NCBI GenBank assembly: GCA_902729315.2
Contig: LR746276.1
Span: 5,902,169-5,966,168 of the forward strand
From: Spirodela intermedia
Taxonomy: Eukaryota > Streptophyta > Magnoliopsida > Alismatales > Araceae
Direction of reading: 5' to 3'
DNA: 64,000 nucleotides
The notes below the pieces were generated by a model. That model was not told where the DNA came from and ran no database searches. It saw only the letters and a list, made by a program, of their open reading frames with translations. Positions 25,493-37,513 of the stretch are shown piece after piece (positions within the stretch are counted from its first letter, which is position 1; each line of letters begins with the position of its first letter). The position numbers and the translations under genes are program-made.

Positions 25493-28113
25493 AATGCTGA
25501 AACGTTTCCAGGGTCTTTGCTTACTGTTCTCCCAAGGCACAGGGCGTAGAGAGCCCTATGGTCGTCTGCATGATGACCGGCTTGAAACGACCGCGCAGGA
25601 GCTCACAGGTCTCAGAAAACTTCAAACGTTTCTTGCGTGCCGATTGATCAATAAGTGAATCGGATTCTTCCTCACTCCAGTAACGACGTTTCTCTGAGTT
25701 TCTTCCAAAGATTGTCTTCCTCGAATAGGCATCATTTTCTGTCCAAACGATTGAGTTTCTCTTCGTCGGATGTCTTTAATTCACTCATCATTCGTTTCTA
25801 CTCCCAGCCACATTGAACAGCCATCCCACTTCTCTTTACCCTCTCTCTCTCGCTCTCGCTATATATATAGACATATATAAATATTTATTCATGCATGTAT
25901 AAAGATTTGCATACCGACTACAAGGCGGAGAGAGGGAGAGTATCGGATCAGCCGGGCTATATATGAATATTAGGGAATTGGTTGTTTTCGTGGCTGCAGC
26001 ATTTTTCATGGAGGAAAAGGATCTGATACGGTTTTTTCGGATCCTCTCTCCTCTGAGCTTGGTCTGAGCTTCGTCGAATATTCAATACAGAGCAAGAGGG
26101 GAGAGCGAGAGAGAGAGAGAGAGAGATAGAGAGAGGAGGCATAGGGTTTTCCACTGCTGTCAAGTCAGAGGAGATCATATCCCATTCATGCTGCTGCTGG
26201 GCGTTCAGGACACGGGAAACCAGAAACCATGGGAAGCGTAGGGGATCGAGATCTATGCCTGCCTACGGTGGCGGTCGTTTTCAAATGCTGTGTGAAAGGA
26301 CATCCCAATCGTCGCTATTGGCAAATGGTCAATCAATACGGACGGCAGTGGGTCAGTAAATGCCAGGGTTGGCTTACTAATGGTATACGCCACCGTCCAC
26401 CCACCACTTCCTCGCAAACTCGAGCTGGCGTCCATAAATATATATATATATATATTGCAATATGGAAGTATGACCTCATTTAATTTAGGCACCTGGGGAG
26501 TCACAAATCTATTACCCACTTCAACTTTTAATGAATGGTAGCAAATGTGACTAGATTTAATATGGAATCATAATCGAAAGACTTTATTAGATGATGTTAT
26601 ACTACGGGCTAAATTTACTAAATATTAACATTTTCAAAATTGCATCTTTGGCATCTCCTGGATGTTTCATGATCCAGAGCCATCGTAACTTCGGTTTTTT
26701 CGGTACATGTCTATTTGCAAAATTCTAGTAGCATTTTAATGCATTCTTATTGCACCTTTAGAAATCAAGATGTAACTACTACAAAGAATGATTCTCAACT
26801 AATTTGGATATCAGCCCCCTTGAAGCTTTTACAGAGTCTACAAACAAACTAGACTAGCAGAAGAATTTACGAAATATATTGGTCCGATTTTCCACAAAAT
26901 CATATATTGAAGCTTGAGTTTATTTCAAAATCTTTTAAACATCTTCATCATTGACTTCTCAAAGGTTGGATTCCGATGACCTCTCAATAGCTTGCTCGTA
27001 AAATGGAATTGGGATCGGTGATATTCCAATGGCACACAACCTTACACGTGAAAGTAAAATAATACAACATCGCAGTTGAGTTTTTCTTTAGAAATACCTG
27101 CGAGGTGGTAAAAATAACATTTCGTATTTTCAGCTAATTTATAGTTTCCTCCGGCGATCAGCTGGTAGTTGATTGGGGGGTGGGGGTGGGGGGGGACATG
27201 CAGCCACAAACCCAGCACTCGACCAACTTCAAACTGACGAACAATGTAACTTGAAAGGAGCTTATTGTGATGAAGAAGTGAAGATCATGCATCGCAATAA
27301 GATTTTTCGTTTTTGAATGCTTAATATGGACAAATTGAGCACATCTCTCATGATTTTGATGTAATATAGTGTCATTATTACACTGAATAAAGTTCTTGTG
27401 ATGTCGGATTGATATAATACCACTGCCATGGCCTACGAGGCTAAGAAAATATTTTATGTTCGGCCATCAGAAAATATCCGATAATAAGACAAAGGCATCC
27501 GGCATGAGGATTTTAACGTATATTTGTCGAATTACGTGATGAACAGGATGCGCATGGAGACTTTGAGAGGGTGTGAAGGGGAGGGGGGACAATGATGCCT
27601 AAATAATTTAAGTGTCATATGGCTAGTTTTATGGCTGTAAGATGACGTTCTCGTCGCCTTCGGGTTGGTTTGCACGACCTTGTGACGTTAAGGGAGAGGG
27701 GAAATTCTTTCTCTTCTTCGCAGATTAGGATTAAATCATGACACCGAATGTGTATATGGTGGCGGCTGATGATAACCTTTCTGTGATAGCATCTGGTTAT
27801 GGTTAGTTGCATGGGGATCTTTTCAACGAGCGGCAGGAAACACGTGCTCCACAAAATTTGTGTGTGGGTGTGGGGGTGGGGGAGGGATGGGAGTGTGAGA
27901 GAGATTCTCGTTGGAGGAAAGATTAGATAATAGCGGAACCCTAGATCCAGAATGAGAGTACGATCCAGAATCCAGATAAGGCATCGTGGAACCTGTCGCT
28001 CTCTCTCTCCTCTCCCTCTTCAAATACTCATCGGCATCCAATCTACTCTGCTTATGGCCTCCCACGCACTGTCTGAGGGTCGGAGAGGGGAAGGAAGCGA
28101 GCGAGCGAGCAAG

Positions 28114-28116
<3 letters not shown>

Positions 28117-28210
<94 letters not shown>

Positions 28211-28235
28211 GAGAGAGAGGGAGAGGGAGAGGTTA
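28117..28235. repeat. Long (GA)n microsatellite upstream of MIR156
   Basis: A nearly pure (GA)n tract of about 43 dinucleotides (to 28203), then an interrupted GAGATAGAGA/GGGAGA tail. It ends about 150 bp before the miR156 hairpin. GAGA tracts are bound by BPC/GAGA-binding proteins in plants; whether this one is transcribed or regulatory is unknown. Confidence 0.95.
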
Positions 28236-28383
28236 CTTGCTAGGAAAGGAAATCTGGCACTTCCTTCGTATGGAAACTATTGCTTCCCGTTCTGCAGGCT
28301 CAACTAATGTTCTCTTCTTCCCTGTTCTTTCCCGTGGTACGGTTAAACCGCCGTCTACCGACTTGGTCCGGCGTCGAGTTCCG

Positions 28384-28479
28384 CAAGGCTGACAGAAGAG
28401 AGTGAGCACCCACCGGCGACTGCATCGAGGCTATGCCGTCGTCACGGCGCGTGCTCACTTCTCTTTCTGTCAGCCCCTG
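28384..28479 (+). ncRNA. MIR156: MIR156 precursor hairpin, copy 1
   Basis: The mature miR156 TGACAGAAGAGAGTGAGCAC is at 28390-28409. A complementary arm at 28453-28474 (GCTCACTTCTC...TGTCAGC) would pair with it, giving a star strand, with a loop of roughly 43 nt. Flanking GGC/GCC extends the stem. miR156 represses SPL transcription factors, holding shoots in the juvenile phase and shaping branching. The mature sequence match is exact; the pairing was judged by eye, without a folding run. Confidence 0.93.
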
Positions 28480-31400
28480 GTAGTGTTGCACTGCTACAAA
28501 GCTGCCCTGGATGGGAGAACCGCAACCTGAGGCTGGAACCCCTACCCCCCCCCCCCTTCTCTCTCTCTCCTCTTCTGGTTTCTACACCTTTGGCTGCCCC
28601 TGCTCGCTTTAAAGACCCGCTTTAAAGATGGTAAACGATTTGCTCGCCTGTTACTAATCTCTCATGGCCCGGTTTTCGGTGGAATGGGGGGTCTAGATAA
28701 TTGTTGCATGGATTTACATCACTCAGTTTTATTTTGTTGGAATTATCACCACCGGTCCGCTTTCCGGTTTAGCTGTCCAAAAAACCTGACCACTGGCGAG
28801 TAATGGTAGTTGTGGAAGCTTGAGAGCGCGATTTTCAATGGCACTGCAGCCGTAGTTTCCCTTGGAAGACGGGCAGCCAGTTAAGTCGTGCAAATTTAAC
28901 TAAAGTTAACCGTTTGACGTCTAGCACCGATCAGCTTCTCCCCTACTTCCTCACATCTTCGTTGCCTCTTCATTTCATCAGCTGCTTCAGGATTGAATCT
29001 CGGTCTTCTTCCTGCTCTCTCCTCTTCATCCCATGTCGCACCTGTCTATTTACGGGTCTGTATTCATTTGGTTGATTCGGCTTTCTCGATACGTTTTCTT
29101 CTTTTTTCTCTCTTTCTTTCTTTCCTTCCTTGATCTCTCTTGTTTGCTTCATCCGTCCGATCTTTCCGGTTTCCTCGGCTTTATGGCTTATGGTGGTAAT
29201 TTGCAAACTATTCTAATTATCTCCTGCTTGATATTTTATGTGTTGTATTGAAAATGCTTCTGGAGACGTAGAAGTTATGTCGCTCTAGCCTCCTAACCCT
29301 TAATCTTGCTGCTTGTGGTAGCATCAATCGGCAAGGCAGTTGGGTGAATCGAATCGGTGTCTGTTTATCAGACATATACGGTTTCTGAATTCTCAATACG
29401 CCCTTAAGTTTTGCAGGACTAATCGAAATATTAGTCTAGATGTCCCATATATTGTCAGTAGAGAGATCTTTCCCGGAAGATTGATCATTATTTTGGTGAA
29501 CGGAAAGCCCCTTGAGCAATCCGTAGAGAGATCTTATGAGTCCAATGAACATGTTTCTTTCCGTGTAGGAACCTGTCTGCATCGTCTGAGGGCGAAGTAG
29601 CTTAAACTTGGTATCGACTCGCCATAGGATCCTCCCCAAGGGCACATCAATGGGCATCATGTCAGAATAATACTCCCCACCTTAAGACTTAAATCTCCTT
29701 CTATAAACTCTCTGGGTTTTCTGCTTCCGGGCAATCGCACATGGATCTCTCGTTCGATAAATAACTTTGGGTCTTACACCTTGTTCCCCCACTATGACAA
29801 TGAAAGAGATGTTAGACTTCGAAGTGCGAACGTTATCATTGATCATCTTGAGACAGCAGAAGCTACTGAAATCACATCTATTATCTTGCATTATCAACTA
29901 TCTTTATCTTTAGGTGGATGCGGCTAAAATTTGGGTGAACATCGATGTGGCTACGTCAAGTGAATCAATCAAATGGCGGCCAAACGTCGACATGAGATGG
30001 GATTCATGGTAATCTGCACAAAATTCTATGTAGTGTTAGAACATCTGGGAATCGGCAATGCTTTGGTTGATAGTTGAATAGTTGGTGTTGCTATCTCAAG
30101 TGGTGAGCGCATCTGCTCGTCTATTTTCATAAATTTCGCAGTCATCGTTTTGAGCCCATCTGAAAATCCACTTCGGTGATGTTTTTCTGTTCGTTTTGCC
30201 CTGATCTTTGCTGAAACCGGGAGGCAATGCTTGGAGTATTTGTGTTCGATAAAGGAAATGATTCATAAAAGGGTAATCACTGCATGTTAAAGGGCATTCT
30301 CGCTCGGCTCAACCTCATTAACTATAGAAATCATGGTCTCATATGTGCAAGGCCACATTGGTTAGTAAGCTGTAATTCTTACGTTCCTTTTTTCATTTCA
30401 CATCATGATCGTCAGGTTGATTTAATCTTGAGGGAAAAATCTAGTTTGTCTGTCCTTTGCGGGAAAATAACACGACTAGAAGGCTGCCGGATGTTCGAAA
30501 TTCCAGCTATTTGATCTTTTGGGATCTTATGCCTTTCTTTCCCTTGATAAGGTGGTCAGTGTCTTCACATCGTCAGGGTCCCTTGGTAAGTTATTTATGG
30601 ATCACGCTACCGCTTGAAGGAGCAGTCGTTGAACTTGCAAACTTTGTGCGAGCGTATGTAGGTCTTCATTCAATATGCATATAGCTTTTTAGTTAATACA
30701 GGAATCTAAAGACCAACAATCTTTGGGAAGATCAAAATTTCAGGTCAGTAGATTGGCACAGAAAGACTTGTTGAGAAGGAACTGACTGAAATGGAGAGAT
30801 TTTCAATGAGTGCGAAGGCTTTAATCAGATAATTATCTTCTTATCAGTAAAAAAAGATAAAAAATATTTTCTATTGGAAAGATAGATTGAGCTCCGGAAT
30901 GACTGCTTAAACAGATGGTGTAGGTGGCTAAAGTCGTTCTAGAATTTATGGTTGTGACAAAAAACCATGGGAATTCCATTACTCTGAGCTTTCATGTACG
31001 GTCAGGTAGATTTTTTTTTTTTTTTTTTGTTTTTTTTCTGTTTTGATAGAAGTATTGCGCAAGAGGTTTCTTTCTTTGAACAGCATCAATACAACATTTA
31101 GTTTAATTTCCGTGGGATTTGGTGCATGAGGGCTGGGTTATGTAGGTATGTCAATAAACCATGGTGTTGCCATGATTTTACTAGGTAGCCATGAACATTC
31201 CTTCCTAATTAACTGTATCTTTCTCACTAATTCATTATTTATTTCCATCGGCATTCAGACACGACTGTATTCCTAATTATTCATTGAAAAAATTGGCCCA
31301 TATAATTTTAATAGATATTTTTTTGTAGACATCTTTAATCAACGTAAAGCTACTCTTAAACATCTATGCAGGGAACAAGATGATCCTAGAATCTTATATC

Positions 31401-32427
31401 TAGTGGAACAATACATAACCAGTTAACAATGAAGGGACTTAACTCTGTTGTACTCTGAACCGAGCCCGGGGGGGTAGGGGGGAGGAGAGAGAGAGAGAGA
31501 GAGAGAGAGGATTCGGTCATCGGATGATTTAAATGGATTTAAGGCGTCATCATGGGTTGCACACTCTCTAAAAATGGATAAAAGACCATAGAAAGAGTGA
31601 TTTTGCTCTTATCTATTACTAGGTTCCAAATCTAACTAGACTGGAATTCCAAATCTATTTATGGCATGTAAAATAAGGATTGCTCCTTTTACTTTCCTTT
31701 GTTTACCAAGCCCTAGGAAATGATTTCCAATTATATGACCATCATAATATTCACATTCAAACTCATTCAAGGATTAGCCTTTTATTCTGTTGAACTACGT
31801 AGAATCATTAAATAATTAATTTCGATGATTTTTTATTTTTTTTTGGAGGGATTCGATGCTTACCCTACTCAGGCGAACCTCAAGAGCATTCACTCAATTT
31901 TACTCTAGGGCCACTGTTTGATTTACTTATTTGTCACTGACAACCACTTTGACTAACGCACGTGCAAGGGATGAGGGGTGCCTGGATGTGCGGCGGGCCC
32001 TGACGAGGTGAAGGCGGACGGGGTACCCCTGCGCCACAACAGGAGAAGGAAACCCTAGATCGAGAGTTGGGTGGAATGCAGTTGAGGACTCGGGGTAAAC
32101 CTCATGCCGGCTTTCGTCCCAACCACCCCCTCTTAGCATCTGTTCGTTCCTCTCGGTGCTGTCACCTCTCTCTCTCTCTTCTCTTGAATGAGCATCCTTC
32201 TCGTAGCTTCCTTAAGAGGGAAGGAAGCAGGTGGAATCCTTTTCAGTACGGTAGAGAGACGATCATCAGATCTGTTCAATCGTCCTTGCGCAGTCCTCGA
32301 CAGCTCATAGGTCTCTCTGCGATGAAGATGACATTTCGTACGGGAGGTTTTAGTTTCTTCTTCGTTTTCCTATCTGCCGTTGCGGCATCCGCATCGTCAT
32401 GAGTCTGTTAGCTTGGTGCGGCAGGAG
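28480..32427. other. Spacer between the two MIR156 hairpins
   Basis: No protein gene recognised. AT-rich with scattered short open frames of no recognisable domain (for example 29340-29600). Poly-T runs lie near 31011-31037, a G-run near 31467-31484, and a (GA)n tract at 31485-31509. Introns or exons of a primary miR156 transcript, or a separate promoter for copy 2, could lie here; nothing in the sequence shows which. Confidence 0.5.
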
Positions 32428-32522
32428 AGGTGCTGACAGAAGAGAGTGAGCACACACAGGAGGAAGGTATTAATGGATGCCATCCCCCCCGTGCGTGCTC
32501 ACTCCTCTCTCTGTCGGCAATC
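32428..32522 (+). ncRNA. MIR156: MIR156 precursor hairpin, copy 2
   Basis: The mature miR156 sequence is at 32434-32453, identical over 20 nt to copy 1. The opposite arm at 32497-32518 (GCTCACTCCTC...GTCGGC) is complementary but differs from copy 1 (C for T at the centre, G near the end). The loop is different from copy 1, so this is an older paralogue rather than a recent duplication. Same strand, about 4.04 kb downstream of copy 1. Confidence 0.93.
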
Positions 32523-33068
32523 GGTTGCCCCCAACCCACCATGCTGTGGCAGCGGCGACGGGTTGCCTCTCTCTCTCGTTGAGATGTATAAATGCTATTG
32601 GTAGTTTATCCCTTTTATCATCTCTCTATCTTTAGAGAGCTTCGTGAGGGAAAGATAGAAACACCTATCTTTCTCTCTCTTGGAACTAATGGTACGGTGG
32701 GCTTATCCGACGTAGAGGCGGTGCGATTTCCAGGGAGACATCCCAATCTGGTGCCCTCCCTTGCAGGAAAGAACGGTACATGATGCTGTACTTGTTCCTC
32801 ATTTCTTGGGGCCGACGAAATTTTCCTCGTGATTCGAGTCTTGGGGACATCACCGTCAGAAGAAGATAAACATCAACGAGCAGGCTAGCCTTCGATGTAA
32901 AGCCCCACTAACGAAGCTTGCTTCTGGTAGGGTATCCCTTATTTTCTCGCTTCTCTTCCTCATTTCATCTCTTCCTGGCCTCGTTTCTTCGGATCTCGAT
33001 AACGAAAACCCACCCGCAGTGGTTTCTCCATGCCAGGTATTACCTCATCGCCCTTCTAGGTCTCTCTC

Positions 33069-33121
<53 letters not shown>

Positions 33122-33401
33122 AGCCATATATCTATCCATCCATCTATCTACCTATCTATATATGTCAGTCTCTCTGTCTCTCCATCTACATGCGAGATTT
33201 TATTGATATGGATGCGAATTGTTAGATGAAGGTATTTCTCCACATTGGTCGATGAAGGTATTTCTCTACATTGATCGATGAAGGTATTTCTCTACATTGG
33301 TCGATGCGACCGATGGGTTCCATTTGTCGTGGGTAATCCTTTCTCCCTTCCTCGAGGTCAATGATCCTCCGTCTACCTAGGTACTGTCGATTGTTGGATT
33401 A

Positions 33402-33441
<40 letters not shown>

Positions 33442-36400
33442 TTCTTTCTCTCTGCCCTATCCGCGTAGGACTGCACCATGAAGAAGACGCTTAGCGACGG
33501 ATAAGATCTTAGATCTGGGTCTATAGAGACTCCCATCCTCACCTCACCATGTACAAAGGTTTTTCTTTGATAAATGCTCCCCTTTTTTTCGAGAGAGCTT
33601 GCCCTATTTTGTCTTATGTAACGAGATGGCCGTCTTGCTCATCGGTAGCTCCTCTCCTCCGTCTCTTCTCAACGGCTTCCTTCTGAAATCTGGTTTAGTT
33701 CTGTAAAAGCTGATAAAGTTGCATTTTTTATCGAGTGGCTCCTTCCCCGCAATAGATGCCATCCAGTGGTGGTCCTGTTTTCTTTCCCTTGTTTATTTTC
33801 ACGGTTGTCTTTTTGAGCGTCAGGTCAAAGTTCTCGGTTTGAGAAATAGAAGAGGAAGAGATCCCGAGAGATGATCCATGCAGGTCTTCTTCCATCTAAC
33901 CATCTCTCTCTTCCAGTCTCCTTGCTCATCGTCTTCATTTGTTTTAGGCACCTTTCTTCTCTATTCTTAGCTGTAGAAAAGGCCACTTGGGTTTAATCTG
34001 TGTTGTCTTCTCCTGCCTTGCTACTTTCCGGACTGGATCTCTCTCTCTCTCTCTCTCTCTCTCGGTCCCTACCTTTGTTTCTACCTCACCAACAAAACTC
34101 CAGAGCGGCACCATCGTTGAGGCAAAGCTAGGGCAGGTATCTGCTATTGATTATGGAGGCTAACCCACATACATTCCGTTGAGGGGGGAAAAAGCCCATA
34201 CGGGGCTGGAGTTTTGTGTATTTGTTCAGATGTTTCAACGGACTTGGATAAAATTGATGGTTGCTATGATCAAAGCGCACATGGGTTATTGGATGTTAAC
34301 TTAGATCTTGTCATTTGTGAAGAATTTTTCTTATGTCACTTCAAAGTTACTTTAATGGAAATTGGATTATCCTCTTGTAGAGCCCTGCTGTTTTGCTTGA
34401 AGAGGATGATCAATTATCCTTGTGCTGGTCTTTCAAAGAGGGTCCCTTAAAATCAATGTTTGCCTAGTTTCCAATTGTTTTGGTGCTGAAAATGGCTTTC
34501 AATACACTTTTGGATGAGCTATCCTAAACTTCATCATCTCTTGACGAGATATTTTATCCCGAAAGAGTTGACTTGAGTGATCTTTCGCGTAACTCAATCA
34601 TTTTCGCATGTTTGAGTGAAGGGCTGGATCAATTGGGTCAGCGGCTTGAGACTTTGTCCATTATTCGAGACTGGAATGATCTGTGCACTTGACAAAATAC
34701 ACAGAAGTGGAGTTCCTGTACTTGAATGGAAGTTTTTAATTCAGGTTTGTTACGATTTCGATTACGATTCAAGGGTTGAATTAGGGCTTGAAAGAGGCTG
34801 GTTATGATTTTTGTTTGAGAACGATGAAATTAGTTATGTGGAATATACTTTTTATTTTATTGAATCGAAGGAAAATAGATTTTTTTTCCTTATCGACAAT
34901 GTAGAAGCGGATTTTCGCGCAGTATTTCTTCCGTTGATTTTAATCAAATGACCTTTTTATGGTTTATCCTACACGATTCAAGTTCTGGATCACTAACTGG
35001 ATTGGTATTTGAAAATTACATACGACGTTGAGAAAGCATAAGAGTGGGGGATGTCTGATTGTGGGGTGGAAGTCTCTACCGATTGCACGCCATGGGATTC
35101 GTTGGAAATCTGAGTACTTTAGAGGGTCTGAAATAGTGTTTATTAGAATTATAGGTTTCCTTCATCGGGTTTGGATTAATCCTCTTCTCTTTTCAAACTT
35201 AATCTTAGGTCACTCCCACGTGAAAATAACGTACTCTACCTAGTAAATGAGTCAAGGCCTGAGAATTAAAGCAAAAAAAAAGTTTTTATCTGATTTTCAG
35301 GAATAAGCTTGTGATGATCTTCATTCTTTCGACTTTCCAGGTCTTCAAAATTTCAAGTAGCCTGGGGAAGTTCTTGGCATCCGTCAACTTTGTCCCAAGA
35401 ATTTCAGTCATCAGGTGCCCTAATTCCTGCGATGTTCTTACTATCATCACCAATTATGATATCGTTGAACGTCCATCTCTTGCGAGACCCTGTTTGCTGT
35501 GAAATTCTGGATGCAGTCGACCGAGAAATGGGAGATGTTTTTTTAACTTTGTTTAGATTATTTTCTTTAATGTTATACATTTTTTTGAAATATTACTTCA
35601 TGTTAAGACATATTTTAATTAATACAAAATATTGCTTGCATAAAGTGGGTCCTAACACAACTAATTTGGTAGAAATTTGACTATCATGACAAAATATAAT
35701 CTACTATAAATCGATAACATAATTTAAAGTTTTTTAAAAAATTGCAATTAGATGAATATGTAATTCAGTAACATTATTTCAACAGATTTCTATTCATGAT
35801 CAATGGTAAGAACATGATCAAGTTATCAATCATATTGGTAAGAACGCGGTCCTAAAAGTGTGGTTTATTAAAGAGTGGGATGTTTTAGAATACTTTCTTC
35901 AAAATCCACCACTCTTGCAACTGGAGAGGTGATATATTGGCAATTATGTGGTGGATGTTAACATGAGCGAATGTTGCCACAATGGAGCTGGCTAAATCCA
36001 TGGCAGTAGCTATTATATTTCAGTCAATTATGCAGATAATGATAACAAAAACATGAACAGTAGGTCCTTTATTTTTTGTCTGTCAAATCCAATAAACTGA
36101 TTTTGGCGACTAAAGAATCTCAAATGATAGACCGATTTTGATTTTTTATGATCTTGTTGTCCAATCAATGCGACTTATTTCTTGGTAAAATGACAAAAAT
36201 GCAGAGTATATAGGATAGTGTAAGGGGGGAGGGGGGTATTTAAACTTGTTGCTAACATGTTATTAATATAATTATTTGCACGTTTACACTGTTGTTCACT
36301 TCCATGAATTAACCCGAATTTATCCCTTGAAAAGGCATGCAAGTTTTAAACACTTAACACCTGCATGGCATGCACACGATGTTTTAGTGTTAATAAGAAA

Positions 36401-37513
36401 ACATTTTAATTTTTTCGCTATTCTATCTCCATTGAGGTTAACAAATAGGAATTAATAAGATGAGTAGTATATGTTCTATATATTGTGAGGAGATAAAGAC
36501 GACATCGAATGATTCCTGAAAAAAATCTAATTGATACCCAAAACTTTTTTAAAAAACTTCATGGCATGAATATCTTGCAGATAATTTATGTTCTCATCTG
36601 GAAAATGGATACCCAACAGCAATTGACGTGGAATGAGATGCAAATGATGCGATAAATCTCAACTTAATCGAATAATAGGTAAATAAGGCTAATAGAAAAC
36701 TGTGGCTAATAGATAGTCACCATTCTATAAAGGCTGTAAATTTTTTATAAGTTGATATCCCATGGTTTTGATATGTGCAAGCTAAATAATCGAGTTCTTG
36801 GATCTTCCGTATTTCATGGGTTGACTTCAAAAAATTAGTAGATTTTTTTTTTTTGTATCGACGTTTTTGGATAGTCTTTTCAGCCCAAAGGATTTGGATT
36901 GAGCGTTTATTGGGGCAAGACCTCGTCAACGTGAGAGTACTTGGGAGTCGTCAAATCAGCGTCCAGATCAGATCTTCGGAGGCCAAATGAGTCAGATCTT
37001 CGCTGTCCATTCTGGAAGCACCAAGGACGTCTCCTAATACTGCAACCTCTGGTTAAAGTGGATGAGCATGGGTTGGTATAGTGGTCTCGGACTTTATTGG
37101 GCGATATTACGTGTGTGTGAGAGAGAGAGAGGTAGGTGGTGAGGTGATGGGACGTCGAGACGCACCAATCACGGCAAGAAAGTCAACCCAGGTCAATATC
37201 GGCCGTTCTTAGGCGTGCTGGAGATAGCCCTGATCTGGCCCGGATGCATTTATCAGAACGAGTGGTCTCGAAATCACGTTCTTGCAGCGCGGCCGGATGA
37301 CTGGTTTTAGGGTATGGGGCACGCGTGGATTCAGAGAAGATGGCCGACGGAGGAAGATGACTGGTTTTAGGGTTTGGTAGTAGGAATCTTACGTCGACAC
37401 GGCATCATTATTCAGAAAGGACTGGTGGTGGTCGGAAAAGCATCACAGATTCAAAGGTGGGCTCACCAACTGGCCTGGAAGCTTAACTCAGAAGCACAGA
37501 GGGAGAGTTATAG
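32523..37513. other. Spacer between MIR156 copy 2 and CCR
   Basis: No gene recognised in 5 kb. It holds (CT)n tracts at 33061-33119, 33406-33434 and 34039-34062, and a three-copy 26-bp minisatellite at 33225-33302. 34500-36950 is AT-rich. An open frame at 34214-34450 and one at 35390-35680 have no recognisable domain; they could be decayed transposon pieces or part of a long non-coding RNA. Confidence 0.5.
33225..33302. repeat. 26-bp minisatellite, three copies
   Basis: Three adjacent units of about 26 bp based on gatgaaggtatttctctaca plus ttggtc, with single differences (cacatt versus tacatt, ttgatc versus ttggtc). A partial fourth start (gatg) follows. Confidence 0.92.

Larger units (their letters stand above)
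23273..28383. other. Gene-poor spacer between CIPK6-like and the first MIR156
   Basis: No protein gene recognised in 5.1 kb. GGCCCA-type motifs recur at 23440-23640. A pyrimidine (TTC)n-rich tract covers 23820-24110. (GA)n runs are at 25434-25488 and 26104-26134; G-runs able to form quadruplexes are at 27175-27195 and 27866-27886. Open frames at 25056-25409 and 26229-26483 show no domain. The end of this stretch should hold the promoter and 5' part of the first pri-miR156. Confidence 0.5.
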
